Below, one piece after another: positions 8,010 through 16,321 of a stretch of DNA of 52,734 nt. This stretch comes from Herminiimonas sp. GTDB lineage: Bacteria; Pseudomonadota; Gammaproteobacteria; Burkholderiales; Burkholderiaceae_D. A model generated the notes under the pieces. That model was not told the origin of the DNA. It ran no database searches and was given only the letters and a program-made list of their open reading frames with translations. The position numbers and the translations under genes are program-made. The stretch spans positions 1 to 52,734 of the forward strand of contig DAIDBD010000112.1 in assembly GCA_027310305.1 (NCBI GenBank). Reading direction: 5' to 3'. How positions within the stretch are numbered: position 1 is the first letter of the stretch; each line of letters opens with the position of its first letter.

Positions 8010-8777
8010 CTATTGCTGCCGGCCCGCTTTTTTCTCGTGGTCATAAGCGTTGCGAAGCTGTACCGGACGCGCCGCGCGCTTGCGCATCCGGATATTGAGC
8101 ATCTCGACCACTACCGAAAAGGCCATCGCGCTATAAACATAGCCTTTCGGCACGTGATGGCCGAATCCTTCCGCGATCAGCACCACGCCGACGACGACCA
8201 GAAACGACAATGCCAGCATCTTGATCGTCGGGTGGTCCGAGACGAAGCGGCCGATCGGGCCGGCAAACAGCATCATCAAACCGACCGATGCAACGACCGC
8301 GGCAACCATCACGGCAATCTGATCGACCATGCCGACGGCCGTGATGATCGAGTCGAGCGAGAATACGATGTCGATCAGCATGATCTGCACGATGATCGCG
8401 GTAAACGTTGCCTTGACTGCGCTGGTCGCATGTCCTTCCATGCCTTCCAGCGATTGGTGGATTTCGCCGACGCTCTTCCATAACAGGAACAGGCCGCCGG
8501 CGATCAGCACCAGGTCGCGTCCCGAAACGCCGCGCTGGAATACGCTGAACAGCGGCGCGGTGAGGCCCACTATCCAGGCCAGCACCAGCAGCAGGCCGAT
8601 ACGCATGAACATGGCGGCGAACAGGCCGAGCCGCCGTGCCTTTTCCCGCTGCTGCAACGGCAGCTTGTCGACCAGGATCGAGATGAAGATGATGTTGTCG
8701 ATACCGAGCACCAGCTCAAGGCCGGTCAGGGTGGCAAAGGCAATCCACATCTGCGGATCGGTCAGCAGTTCGAGCAT
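8010..8777 (-). CDS. TerC family integral membrane protein
   Basis: A 255-aa protein starting MLELLTDPQMWIAFATLTGL, after GGAGATTTTCTC (good ribosome binding site). The TerC signature GLELVLGIDNIIFISIL is at residues ~19-35, and the second conserved half, MLIDIVFSLDSIITAVGM, carries the matching acidic residues (D in LGIDN and in SLDS). About seven transmembrane helices. The family includes the tellurite-resistance protein TerC and manganese exporters (Alx/MeeY), so metal efflux is plausible but inferred. The C-terminus is basic and cytoplasmic. It follows the BI-1 gene on the same strand 78 bp away; the two may be co-transcribed. Confidence 0.9.
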   Translation of the reverse strand: MLELLTDPQMWIAFATLTGLELVLGIDNIIFISILVDKLPLQQREKARRLGLFAAMFMRIGLLLVLAWIVGLTAPLFSVFQRGVSGRDLVLIAGGLFLLWKSVGEIHQSLEGMEGHATSAVKATFTAIIVQIMLIDIVFSLDSIITAVGMVDQIAVMVAAVVASVGLMMLFAGPIGRFVSDHPTIKMLALSFLVVVGVVLIAEGFGHHVPKGYVYSAMAFSVVVEMLNIRMRKRAARPVQLRNAYDHEKKAGRQQ

Positions 8778-8855
8778 GAGAAAATCTCCATGAATATTGC
8801 CGGGGCGCCGCAAAATGAATCACGGCACTCCGGCATCAACAACCTTGACGTATTA

Positions 8856-9545
8856 TCAGTCGTTGCTGGCAAAGCCGAGCAACTGCAGCAGGCTGGTGAA
8901 CAGATTGAAAATCGATACGAACAGCGTCACGGTCGCCATCACGTAATTGGTTTCGCCGCCATTCACGATGTTGCTGGTTTCATAGAGAATCAGGCCGGAC
9001 ATCAATAGCACGAAGACCGCGGATATCGTCAGCGACAGTGCCGGAATATTGTAGAACATCGCTGCCAGTGCGGCCAGGAACGCGACCAGTATGCCTGCCG
9101 TCAGAAATCCGCCCATGAACGACAGGTCGCGTTTGCTGACCAGCGCATACGCCGACAAGCCCATGAAAATCGCTGCGGTGCCGCCCAATGCCGTCATCAC
9201 CGTTTGCGTGCCACCGGGCATGTTGAGGTAGTGGCTGATGACCGGTCCCAGCGTATAGCCCATGAAGCCGGTCAATGCGAAGACCAGCGCCACGGCGATG
9301 CCGCGGTCGCGGTATTTGGTGATGAAAAACAGCAGTCCGAAATAACCGGCCAGCGTGATGATGATGCCCGGAGACGGCAGGCCCATCGAGGCCGATGCGC
9401 CGGCTGTCAGCGCCGCGAAACCGAGGCACAGCGACAGCAGCATGTAGGTATTGCGCAGCACGCGATGCGCTGCGCCGTCGATCACCGTGGTAGCCGGCTG
9501 CGAGCGCAGCGAATTGCTGCGATAAGCGTTGTAACGATCGTTCAT
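8856..9545 (-). CDS. Bax inhibitor-1/YccA family membrane protein
   Basis: A 229-aa protein with ATG after AAGGATCCAGCC. Seven hydrophobic helices, including LLSLCLGFAALTAGASAS, IIITLAGYFGLLFFITKY, GIAVALVFALTGFMGYTLGP and the closing IFNLFTSLLQLLG, match the BI-1/YccA (UPF0005) family. In bacteria YccA/YbhL relatives interact with the FtsH protease or act as pH-sensitive calcium leak channels; which applies here is unknown. An upstream in-frame extension exists but begins inside the structured leader and lacks a ribosome site, so 9545 was chosen. The leader is unusually structured (separate entry). Confidence 0.9.
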   Translation of the reverse strand: MNDRYNAYRSNSLRSQPATTVIDGAAHRVLRNTYMLLSLCLGFAALTAGASASMGLPSPGIIITLAGYFGLLFFITKYRDRGIAVALVFALTGFMGYTLGPVISHYLNMPGGTQTVMTALGGTAAIFMGLSAYALVSKRDLSFMGGFLTAGILVAFLAALAAMFYNIPALSLTISAVFVLLMSGLILYETSNIVNGGETNYVMATVTLFVSIFNLFTSLLQLLGFASND

Positions 9546-9581
9546 GGCTGGATCCTTATAAAATGAAAGCGGGTTCGGTAA

Positions 9582-9649
9582 AGGCGCACTGCGCCTCATG
9601 TGAGAGGCCGCTTGCATGGAGAGTGTCCGACACGCTCTATCCCTCACAT
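9582..9649 (-). promoter_or_regulatory. structured 5' leader of the BI-1 gene
   Basis: The minus-strand leader can fold into three stems. An outer helix pairs ATGTGAG (minus strand, + bases 9643-9649) with CTCACAT (9598-9604), extended by two G-C pairs after one bulge. It encloses a hairpin around GTGT-cgg-ACAC (9623-9633), extended by three pairs past one mismatch. Nearer the gene a compact hairpin AGGCGC-agt-GCGCCT (9582-9596) lies 36 bp before the start codon. This is more structure than the neighbouring leaders show. I do not recognise it as a named riboswitch; it may control translation of the BI-1 protein or be fortuitous. Confidence 0.4.
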
Positions 9650-9731
9650 TTTTCACGAATCAAATGATATAAGTATCGGGTCACTTTAAAAAGCGAAGAT
9701 AATAGAACGATCACTTCGTAAAAACAAGACA

Positions 9732-10652
9732 ATGAAAACAACCGGCCTGAACTTTCGGCATCTTTATTATTTCTGGGTGGTGGCCAAGGAAGGCAGCGTC
9801 ACGCGAGCCGCGGAGCGGCTTGACGTCGCCGTGCAAACGATCAGCGCGCAACTCAGCCTGCTGGAGCAGTCGATCGGCAAGTCCCTGCTGGCGCCGCAGG
9901 GACGCCGCCTGGTATTGACCGAGACCGGCCGCGTGGCGCTCGGCTATGCCGACCAGATATTTCTGCTGGGAGAACAGATGCAAGAGGCGCTTGCCGGATC
10001 GGATATGGATCGCACGATGCGGCTGACGGTGGGCATTTCCGATTCGCTGCCGAAGCTCATTTCATCGCGCCTGCTGGAAGCGGCGCTGCGCCTGTCGGAG
10101 CGGGTAAAGCTGGTGTGCTACGAGGATAATTTCGAATCGCTGCTGGGCGATCTGTCGGTGCATAAACTCGATGTCGTGCTGACCGACCGGCCGGTGCCGT
10201 CGGGCACCACGCTGCGCGTATTCAGCCATTTGCTGGGCGAAAGCGAGATCATGCTGTTCGGCGTGCCCAAACTTGCCGCAAAATACCGCGCGAAATTTCC
10301 AGCCAGCCTGAATGCGGCGCCGCTGCTGCTGCCGACGCGCAACAATGCGATGCGCGGCCGGCTCGATCACTGGTTCGAAGCGCACGATCTGCGGCCGGAT
10401 GTGGTCGGCGAATTCGACGACAATGCGCTGCTGAACACGTTCGGGCGCAATGGGCTGGGTTTGTTTCCGGCACCGTCGGCGCTGGCCGCCGATGTCGAGG
10501 AACAGTTCGGCGCGGTTCCGGTCGGCGAGATCGCGCAGGTGCGCGAACAGTTCTATGCCATTTCCAACGAACGCAAGATCAAGCATCCGGCGATCGATGC
10601 GATTCTATCCGCGATTCACGGCAAGGTTTTTACGCCGCCCAGACGGGGCTGA
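9732..10652 (+). CDS. nhaR: LysR-family regulator, NhaR type
   Basis: A 306-aa protein. The N-terminus (LNFRHLYYFWVVAKEGSVTR, then AAERLDVAVQTISAQLSLLE) is the winged HTH typical of NhaR, the Na+-responsive activator of the nhaA antiporter gene in enterobacteria. The effector domain follows at ~95-300 (MRLTVGISDSLPKLISSRLL). The motif FRHLYYFW and the variant AVQTISAQL (instead of the usual TQPAVS) separate NhaR from ordinary LysR proteins. No nhaA gene is in the window, so the target is unknown; the family is also linked to osmotic and polysaccharide control. It is divergent from the BI-1 gene across a 186-bp region. A GATAAT-like -10 is seen near 9701. Confidence 0.86.
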   Translation: MKTTGLNFRHLYYFWVVAKEGSVTRAAERLDVAVQTISAQLSLLEQSIGKSLLAPQGRRLVLTETGRVALGYADQIFLLGEQMQEALAGSDMDRTMRLTVGISDSLPKLISSRLLEAALRLSERVKLVCYEDNFESLLGDLSVHKLDVVLTDRPVPSGTTLRVFSHLLGESEIMLFGVPKLAAKYRAKFPASLNAAPLLLPTRNNAMRGRLDHWFEAHDLRPDVVGEFDDNALLNTFGRNGLGLFPAPSALAADVEEQFGAVPVGEIAQVREQFYAISNERKIKHPAIDAILSAIHGKVFTPPRRG

Positions 10653-10777
10653 CCGGTCGCGACAGGCAACGCCACGTCGGACTAGGCGGGCGCATCCCAT
10701 ATTTATGGCATGCCTAAATCACCGCAAAAGTAGTCTAATCGCTTCATAGCAATGATTTGGAAGCGAGTGACATAGCC

Positions 10778-11077
10778 ATGGCAACAGATCACAGGATGGG
10801 GCCACTGAAAAAGGCCGATTTGAAGTACGGTTATGCGGATGTGGCCGGTTCGGATGAGCCAGCACAAAAAGCAGAGCCGGACAGTTCGCGGCTGAACCGG
10901 CGCGAATGGTATGAAGTGCTTTACTTCATCAACAAGTTTGCCAATCTCAATGGCAAAGGATCGGCCGGCGTCGCAAGGCATGCGGAAAAGCTGATTCATG
11001 AAAACGTGCCGCCCGATCTGCATAACCATGACAAGATCAGGCAATGGCTGCTGGACCACTGGAAATTTCATAGCTGA
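10778..11077 (+). CDS. hypothetical cytoplasmic protein
   Basis: A 99-aa hydrophilic protein, MATDHRMGPLKKADLKYGYA... to WLLDHWKFHS, with GAGTGA 8 bp before the ATG. The C-terminal half (REWYEVLYFINKFANLNGKG; HAEKLIHENVPPDLHNHDKI) looks helical and well folded. The first 40 residues look disordered. No signal peptide or membrane segment. No family is recognised; the regular amino-acid pattern and codon bias support a real gene. Confidence 0.6.
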   Translation: MATDHRMGPLKKADLKYGYADVAGSDEPAQKAEPDSSRLNRREWYEVLYFINKFANLNGKGSAGVARHAEKLIHENVPPDLHNHDKIRQWLLDHWKFHS

Positions 11078-11195
11078 TGTTTTTATGTGCATCTTGCCGC
11101 TGCAATTTACGCATGCCGATTAACCCTGCCGATCATGGAACTTAGCTTTCATTGATGCGTTCATACAGCTTCTGCATTCGTCCGGGAGCGATGAA

Positions 11196-12239
11196 ATGAC
11201 CGATGGCAAGCGCAATGATTCCAGCCGTCTTGCACGACGGGGCAACAGGCGCGGCATCGCATTGGCCGCACTCGGCGCACTGGCTGCCGCCGCGCTGGTT
11301 GTGCGCAGTAAAACAAGGGAAGCGGAACGAACTCATTTGCCGATCGGGCAGTTCATCGAGGTCGATGGCGTTCGGCTGCACTATGTCGAACGGGGGCACG
11401 GGCAACCGCTGGTTCTGCTGCATGGCAACGGCAGCATGATCGAGGATCTGGAAATCAGCGGCATTCTCGATCAGGCTGCCGCCAGCTATCGCGTCATCGC
11501 TTTCGACCGTCCCGGCTTCGGCTACAGCGGGCGTCCGCGCAACAAGATATGGACGCCGGTTGCGCAGGCGGAACTGCTGCATCGCGCATTACAAAAACTC
11601 GGTGTCGAGCGGCCGATCGTGGCCGGCCATTCATGGGGCACGCTGGTGGCCGTTGCGCTTGCGCTGGAATTCCCTGCGTTCGTGCGCAGCCTGGTGCTGC
11701 TCTCCGGCTATTATTATCCGAGCGTTCGGCTCGACGTGCCGCTGGCGTCGCCGCCGGCGATTCCGGTGCTGGGCGATCTGCTGCGCCATACCATCGCGCC
11801 GCTGCTCGGGCGCTTGATGTGGCCTTTCGTTGCCAGGCGGATGTTCAGCCCGGCGCCGGTGCCGGCACGGTTTGCCGCGTTTCCGGTCTGGCTCGCGCTG
11901 CGGCCTTCGCAACTGCGCGCGAGCGCCGCCGAAACCGCGATGATGATTCCTTCCGCCATGGCGCTGCGCCGCCGCTACCATGAGCTGACGCTGCCGGTAG
12001 CGATCATGGCCGGCGCGGCCGACCGCCTGGTCAATGTCCGGCACAATTCCGAACGCTTGCATCGGGAACTGGCGCAAAGCGATTTGCAACTGGTACCCGA
12101 CGCAGGCCACATGGTGCATTATCTTGCGCCGGACCAGGTCATGGCGGCAATCGATGCGGCGGCGGAAACGGGTAAGTTAACTGCCGCAGCCGGACATGCC
12201 GTTCAGGACGCGGGCACGGCGGTGCAACGGATATCGTAG
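11196..12239 (+). CDS. membrane-anchored alpha/beta hydrolase
   Basis: A 347-aa protein. Residues ~20-37 (GIALAALGALAAAALVV) form an N-terminal membrane anchor after a basic RR-rich head. The hydrolase domain shows the oxyanion HGNG (76-79), FDRPGFGYSGRP (103-114), the nucleophile elbow GHSWG with Ser146, an acid in GAADRLVN and a histidine in DAGHMVHY. All three catalytic residues are therefore present. The closest pattern is the epoxide-hydrolase/haloperoxidase-like branch; the substrate is unknown. It stands alone, followed by a GC hairpin. Confidence 0.85.
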   Translation: MTDGKRNDSSRLARRGNRRGIALAALGALAAAALVVRSKTREAERTHLPIGQFIEVDGVRLHYVERGHGQPLVLLHGNGSMIEDLEISGILDQAAASYRVIAFDRPGFGYSGRPRNKIWTPVAQAELLHRALQKLGVERPIVAGHSWGTLVAVALALEFPAFVRSLVLLSGYYYPSVRLDVPLASPPAIPVLGDLLRHTIAPLLGRLMWPFVARRMFSPAPVPARFAAFPVWLALRPSQLRASAAETAMMIPSAMALRRRYHELTLPVAIMAGAADRLVNVRHNSERLHRELAQSDLQLVPDAGHMVHYLAPDQVMAAIDAAAETGKLTAAAGHAVQDAGTAVQRIS

Positions 12240-12268
12240 CGCTGAACCCGGCAATATTGAAATGAAAC

Positions 12269-12296
12269 CGGGCCGCATCGAGCGGCCCGTCTCTCT
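12269..12296 (+). terminator. terminator-like hairpin after the hydrolase
   Basis: CGGGCCGC (12269-12276), loop ATCGA and GCGGCCCG (12282-12289) make a perfect 8-bp GC stem followed by the pyrimidine tail TCTCTCTG. It lies 30 bp after the hydrolase stop. The tail has few consecutive T residues, so termination strength is uncertain. Confidence 0.55.
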
Positions 12297-12445
12297 GTAA
12301 GGAGCGGTCAACCCGCAAACGGATTGGCAATCGCAAGCATCATCGCGATGCCGATGCAGCTTCGCCGTCAAGCTTGGCTGAATGACGGCATCCGCTATCT
12401 CCAATGCAAAACATGCGGCACGGGATAAAAAAATAAAACTAACCT

Positions 12446-14629
12446 GTGTCTGATAATGTCCAAGTGTTTGTAAAGTCAAGATTCTTCCCTGAATCGGCAA
12501 GCCGCGCATTGCGCCAATTGCCTGTTTCAACTTCCACCCTGACCAATACCTTGGAGGCTGCCATTAAAGAACAGCAAGCAGTGATTGGAACGGTTTCCCT
12601 GACTACCGATGGAAAATGGCTGAACATTACCGACGGTTTTTGCAATCTGCTCGGCTATTCTGCCGAAGAGTTGCAACGTATTTCCCACAATGATCTGTTG
12701 CCGCCGCAGCAAGCGAAAAGGGTAAATACTTTTCATGCCCAGCTCGTACAAAGCCGGTTCGGTCCCGCCAAGATAGAAACGGAATATATCTGCAAGAACG
12801 GTTCGACCATTCGCATCGAATTGACTTCACGCGTGGTCGAAAACGAGGATAGGGCGCCGTATCTGCGTCTGAAGGCAGAAGACATTCTGAGCAGGGAGCG
12901 TCGGGCAAGCGTCGCTCGCGAGATGGCAGAAAATTACCGCCTGCTGGTGCAGAGCGCAACCGAGCACGCGATTATCCGGCTCGATGAACACGGCACGGTT
13001 ATCAGCTGGAACCTTGGAGCGGAACGCATCCTGGGATACAAGGAAGAAGAAATCATCGGCCGCCCGGCGGCGCTTTTTTTTACGCCGGAAGACGTGGCGA
13101 ACGGCGTGATAGAAAAAGAAATGGAGAATGCGCGCAAGGTCGGCCGCGGTGAAGATGAGCGCTGGCAAGTCCGCAAGGACCAGACCAGCTTCTGGGCTGC
13201 CGGCATCATGACGCCGTTCAAAAACGACCAGGGAGATCTGCAAGGTTACGTCAAGATATTTTGCGATTTGACCGACAAGAAAATCAACGCGGAAAGAACG
13301 CTTTACCTGTCGCAGCACGACAGCCTGACGGGTTTGCCGAATCGCAGGAAATTTCATGAAGAACTGTATCAAAGCATCAGTCGAGCGAAAGCGACGCGGA
13401 CCGAAATAGCCGTTCTGTTCATCGATCTGGACCGTTTCAAGGTAGTCAATGATTCGCTGGGACATCATGCGGGCGACCAGTTGCTCAAATGCGTGGCGCA
13501 AAGGCTCGTGGATTCGGTGCGCAAGACGGATGTCATCGCGCGCTTGAGCGGCGACGAATTCGGCATTATCTGCGTCGATCTGCATTCATACAAGGAAGCC
13601 GAATATCTGGCAGCCAAGCTGGTGAAGATGATGTCGCATCCGTTTTCACTGGGAAAGGATCAGGTGGCTACCGGTGCAAGCATCGGTGTCACGGTGTTTC
13701 CAAAAGATGCCGCCGATGCAAATCAGTTGCTGATCAATGCCGATCTTGCGATGTACCGGGCAAAAAGCCAGGGCCGGTCCGCGTATGTACTCTATACCGA
13801 GCGGCTCAACGATGAGGCGGCAAGACGGCATGCGTTGGACGAGGCGTCGCGTCTGGCGCTGGCAAAAAAGGAATTCGACATTTATTATCAACCGCAAATT
13901 TCCCTCGAGACGAACCGGATCTGCGGCATGGAAGCGCTGCTGCGCTGGGAAAATCCCGGCTTGCCGATGGTAACGACCAGCGAACTCGTGACCCTGGCCG
14001 ATGACACCGGGCTGATCGTGCCGCTCGGCGAATGGGTATTGCGGACCGCATGCACGCAGCTGAAAGCCTGGCATGACATGGGTTTTCGGGATCTGCGGGT
14101 GGCGATCAACATGTCTTACCGGCAGATCAAGGAGAGCAATTTCCTGAGCATGCTGGACGATGTGTTCGCACAAACCGGGGTTGATCCGCAGTGTGTCGAA
14201 CTGGAGATCACCGAAGGATTGCTGATGGAGAATAATTCCAGCAATACGTCGGTGCTGTATTCGCTGAAAGAAAAAGGCATCAAGCTTTCGATCGATGATT
14301 TCGGAACGGGTTTTTCATCGCTCAGCTATCTCAAGAATTTTCCCGTCGACACCTTGAAGATAGACCAGACTTTCATCAAGCATCTGCCCGAGAGCCAGAA
14401 CGATGCATCGATCACCTCTTCCATCATCGGACTGGGGCACAGCATGAATTTAATGGTGATTGCCGAAGGCATCGAAACCAAGGAACAAGCGCTGTTTTTG
14501 AAAGAGCGCAATTGCGACTTCGCACAGGGTTTCTTTTTTTCCAAGGCCGTGCCGGCAGATGAAATCACGCGCATCCTGCGGGAGCGGACGGACCGTTCCG
14601 CGCATGGCGCTGCAGCCTATTTCTCCTGA
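12446..14629 (+). CDS. PAS-PAS-GGDEF-EAL c-di-GMP signalling protein
   Basis: About 727 aa with no transmembrane segment. Two PAS domains (~45-150, DGKWLNITDGFCNLLGYSAE; ~165-285, DEHGTVISWNLGAERILGYK), then GGDEF (~295-455) and EAL (~465-715). The GGDEF signature reads SGDEF near residue 367, a first-Gly substitution, so cyclase activity is uncertain. The EAL half looks complete: MEALLRW, NMSYRQ, ELEITEGLLM, IDDFGTGFSSL, LKIDQTF, VIAEGIET. Net phosphodiesterase activity is therefore likely, with the degenerate cyclase domain perhaps binding GTP as a regulator. The start is GTG with no clear ribosome site and no in-frame ATG for about 150 codons, so the N-terminus is not certain. The 3' end overlaps the convergent gene by 13 bp. 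Confidence 0.9.
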   Translation: MSDNVQVFVKSRFFPESASRALRQLPVSTSTLTNTLEAAIKEQQAVIGTVSLTTDGKWLNITDGFCNLLGYSAEELQRISHNDLLPPQQAKRVNTFHAQLVQSRFGPAKIETEYICKNGSTIRIELTSRVVENEDRAPYLRLKAEDILSRERRASVAREMAENYRLLVQSATEHAIIRLDEHGTVISWNLGAERILGYKEEEIIGRPAALFFTPEDVANGVIEKEMENARKVGRGEDERWQVRKDQTSFWAAGIMTPFKNDQGDLQGYVKIFCDLTDKKINAERTLYLSQHDSLTGLPNRRKFHEELYQSISRAKATRTEIAVLFIDLDRFKVVNDSLGHHAGDQLLKCVAQRLVDSVRKTDVIARLSGDEFGIICVDLHSYKEAEYLAAKLVKMMSHPFSLGKDQVATGASIGVTVFPKDAADANQLLINADLAMYRAKSQGRSAYVLYTERLNDEAARRHALDEASRLALAKKEFDIYYQPQISLETNRICGMEALLRWENPGLPMVTTSELVTLADDTGLIVPLGEWVLRTACTQLKAWHDMGFRDLRVAINMSYRQIKESNFLSMLDDVFAQTGVDPQCVELEITEGLLMENNSSNTSVLYSLKEKGIKLSIDDFGTGFSSLSYLKNFPVDTLKIDQTFIKHLPESQNDASITSSIIGLGHSMNLMVIAEGIETKEQALFLKERNCDFAQGFFFSKAVPADEITRILRERTDRSAHGAAAYFS

Positions 14630-15957
14630 TCGGGCGGCGATGTTTCTTCCGGCGTATCGTTTCCGCCGGGCGTGGCCATCGGCGTAACCAGCAACCGGTC
14701 GATCCGGTTGCGATCCATGTCGACCACTTCGATCCGATAGCCTTCCCATTCGAAATGCTCGGATATCTTGGGAATATGGCCCAGCCAGGTCATCACGAAT
14801 CCTGCCAGCGTATGGTAGGTGCCGGCGAATTCTTCGGGAAAATGGATGTCGGTCTGCAGCAGTTCGCGGAACCGGTCGAACGAGACGCCGGCATCGATCA
14901 GCCATGAACCGTCTTCGCGCCGGACCGCATCGTCTTCGTGGTTCTGGTCGATCACCGACACGTCGCCCACCAGCGCGCCCAGCACGTCGCTCAAGGTAAC
15001 GATCCCTTCAATCTCGCCGTATTCATCGATCACCAGCGCCAGCTCCGCACGATTCTGCTTCAGCGTTTCAAGCAACTGCATCGCACTGATCGTCTCGGGC
15101 ACGAACAGCGGCGGCTTGACCACCGAATGGATGTCGATCGCGTGTCCGCGGATGCTTTGCTCGAACAGGCTGCCGGCATGCACCACGCCGACGATATGCG
15201 AAAGATCGCCTTTGCAGACCGGGAAACGGTTGTAGGAACTGTCCGCTATTTTCAACAGATTGACTTCAAGCGGCTCTTCCAGATCGATGTAATGGACGTC
15301 CATGCGCGGCGTCATCAATGCGGCGACGCGCTGATCATCGAGCCGCAACGCGCGCGAAACGATGTCGTGTTCGGTTTTTTCGAACAGGCCGGCGTCGGTG
15401 CCTTCGCGCAGCAATCCGGTGATCTCTTCTTCCGTCACCGCCGTGTTCCTCGGCAAATGCATGCCGAGCACGCGCAGCAGAAAATCGGTTGTAACCATCA
15501 GAATTTTGACAAACGGGCCCATCAGCCGCGATAGCCATTGCATCGGCGCAGCGATGATCGATGCCACCATTTCAGGATACTGGATCGCAATACGCTTGGG
15601 CAGCAGCTCACCCAGGATCAGCGACGAGAAAGTGATGCCGATCACCACGATCGCCAGTGCGATTTCGCGCGCATAGGCGCCGACGAACGGCAATGCCGCA
15701 ACGTTCGGCGTGAGCTGGGCGACCAGCGACGCTTCGCCGAATGCGCCGTTGAAAATGCCGATCAGCGTGATGCCGACCTGGATCGTGGAGAGAAAGCGGC
15801 TGGGACTATCGGATAAATTCAGTGCGGCCTGGGCGCCGCGGCTGCCGTTTTCGGCCAGCTTTTGCAAACGAATGCGTTTGGATGAAACAACAGCAATTTC
15901 AGACATGGCGAACATGCCATTTACGAGGATCAAACCGAGGATGATTAATATATCCAC
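14617..15957 (-). CDS. CNNM/CBS/CorC-HlyC family transporter-associated protein
   Basis: A 446-aa protein. Residues 1-~190 form the DUF21/CNNM membrane domain (VDILIILGLILVNGMFAMSE; ILGELLPKRIAIQYPE), followed by two CBS motifs (MTPRMDVHYIDLEEPL; VHAGSLFEQ to IDEYGEIEGIVTLSDVLGAL) and a CorC_HlyC domain near the C-terminus (DAGVSFDRFRELLQTDIHFP). 'Hemolysin' is a legacy name; characterised relatives affect Mg2+/Co2+ efflux. A GTG at 15957 was selected because the family normally starts exactly at this DILIILGLILVNG block, though no good Shine-Dalgarno is visible. An open extension of 60 codons upstream is compositionally unlike the family. Confidence 0.86.
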   Translation of the reverse strand: MDILIILGLILVNGMFAMSEIAVVSSKRIRLQKLAENGSRGAQAALNLSDSPSRFLSTIQVGITLIGIFNGAFGEASLVAQLTPNVAALPFVGAYAREIALAIVVIGITFSSLILGELLPKRIAIQYPEMVASIIAAPMQWLSRLMGPFVKILMVTTDFLLRVLGMHLPRNTAVTEEEITGLLREGTDAGLFEKTEHDIVSRALRLDDQRVAALMTPRMDVHYIDLEEPLEVNLLKIADSSYNRFPVCKGDLSHIVGVVHAGSLFEQSIRGHAIDIHSVVKPPLFVPETISAMQLLETLKQNRAELALVIDEYGEIEGIVTLSDVLGALVGDVSVIDQNHEDDAVRREDGSWLIDAGVSFDRFRELLQTDIHFPEEFAGTYHTLAGFVMTWLGHIPKISEHFEWEGYRIEVVDMDRNRIDRLLVTPMATPGGNDTPEETSPPDQEK

Positions 15958-16321
15958 TGGAGCAGGATCATGCGGTTGGCCCGCCGGTCCTTGTTTGTTT
16001 AAGAACGGATATTGTACTAGCAACGCGATTCGGCTTGAAACTTCAATAGCGAAGCGCCGACCTTGTCTTTTGAGCGCTTTTTGGGTGCCGACGCGTTCGC
16101 GCATGGCTGCCTTGCAACTAGTTTGCGCAGGAATCATGCGCTACTGTATGGCATGCATTCAACATTGCGCCACGAAACACCGGAAGCCGCGGATATCAGG
16201 AACAGCGGCCAGGCCGGCCAGCCGCTATCGCATTCCCCGCCGCAGATGCACGACCCAATGGCAGTCAGGGAATATTTGCAGCGCTGATCGGACGGATGAC
16301 AAAAAGCTTGCGTTGAAAGAA
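15958..16321. other. intergenic region, no convincing gene
   Basis: 364 bp between the CorC-like gene start and the 3' end of nnrD. A 74-codon open frame on the plus strand (16063-16287) has no ribosome site and no recognisable pattern. The region should hold the promoter of the CorC-like gene, but I see no clear -35/-10 pair. Confidence 0.5.

Noticed and set aside
8778-8855. Mn2+ (yybP-ykoY) riboswitch upstream of the TerC gene
   Set aside because: The gap is only 78 bp and none of the class's conserved loops is visible.
16063-16287. 74-codon frame before the 3' end of nnrD
   Set aside because: No ribosome site or recognisable pattern, and the start is arbitrary.
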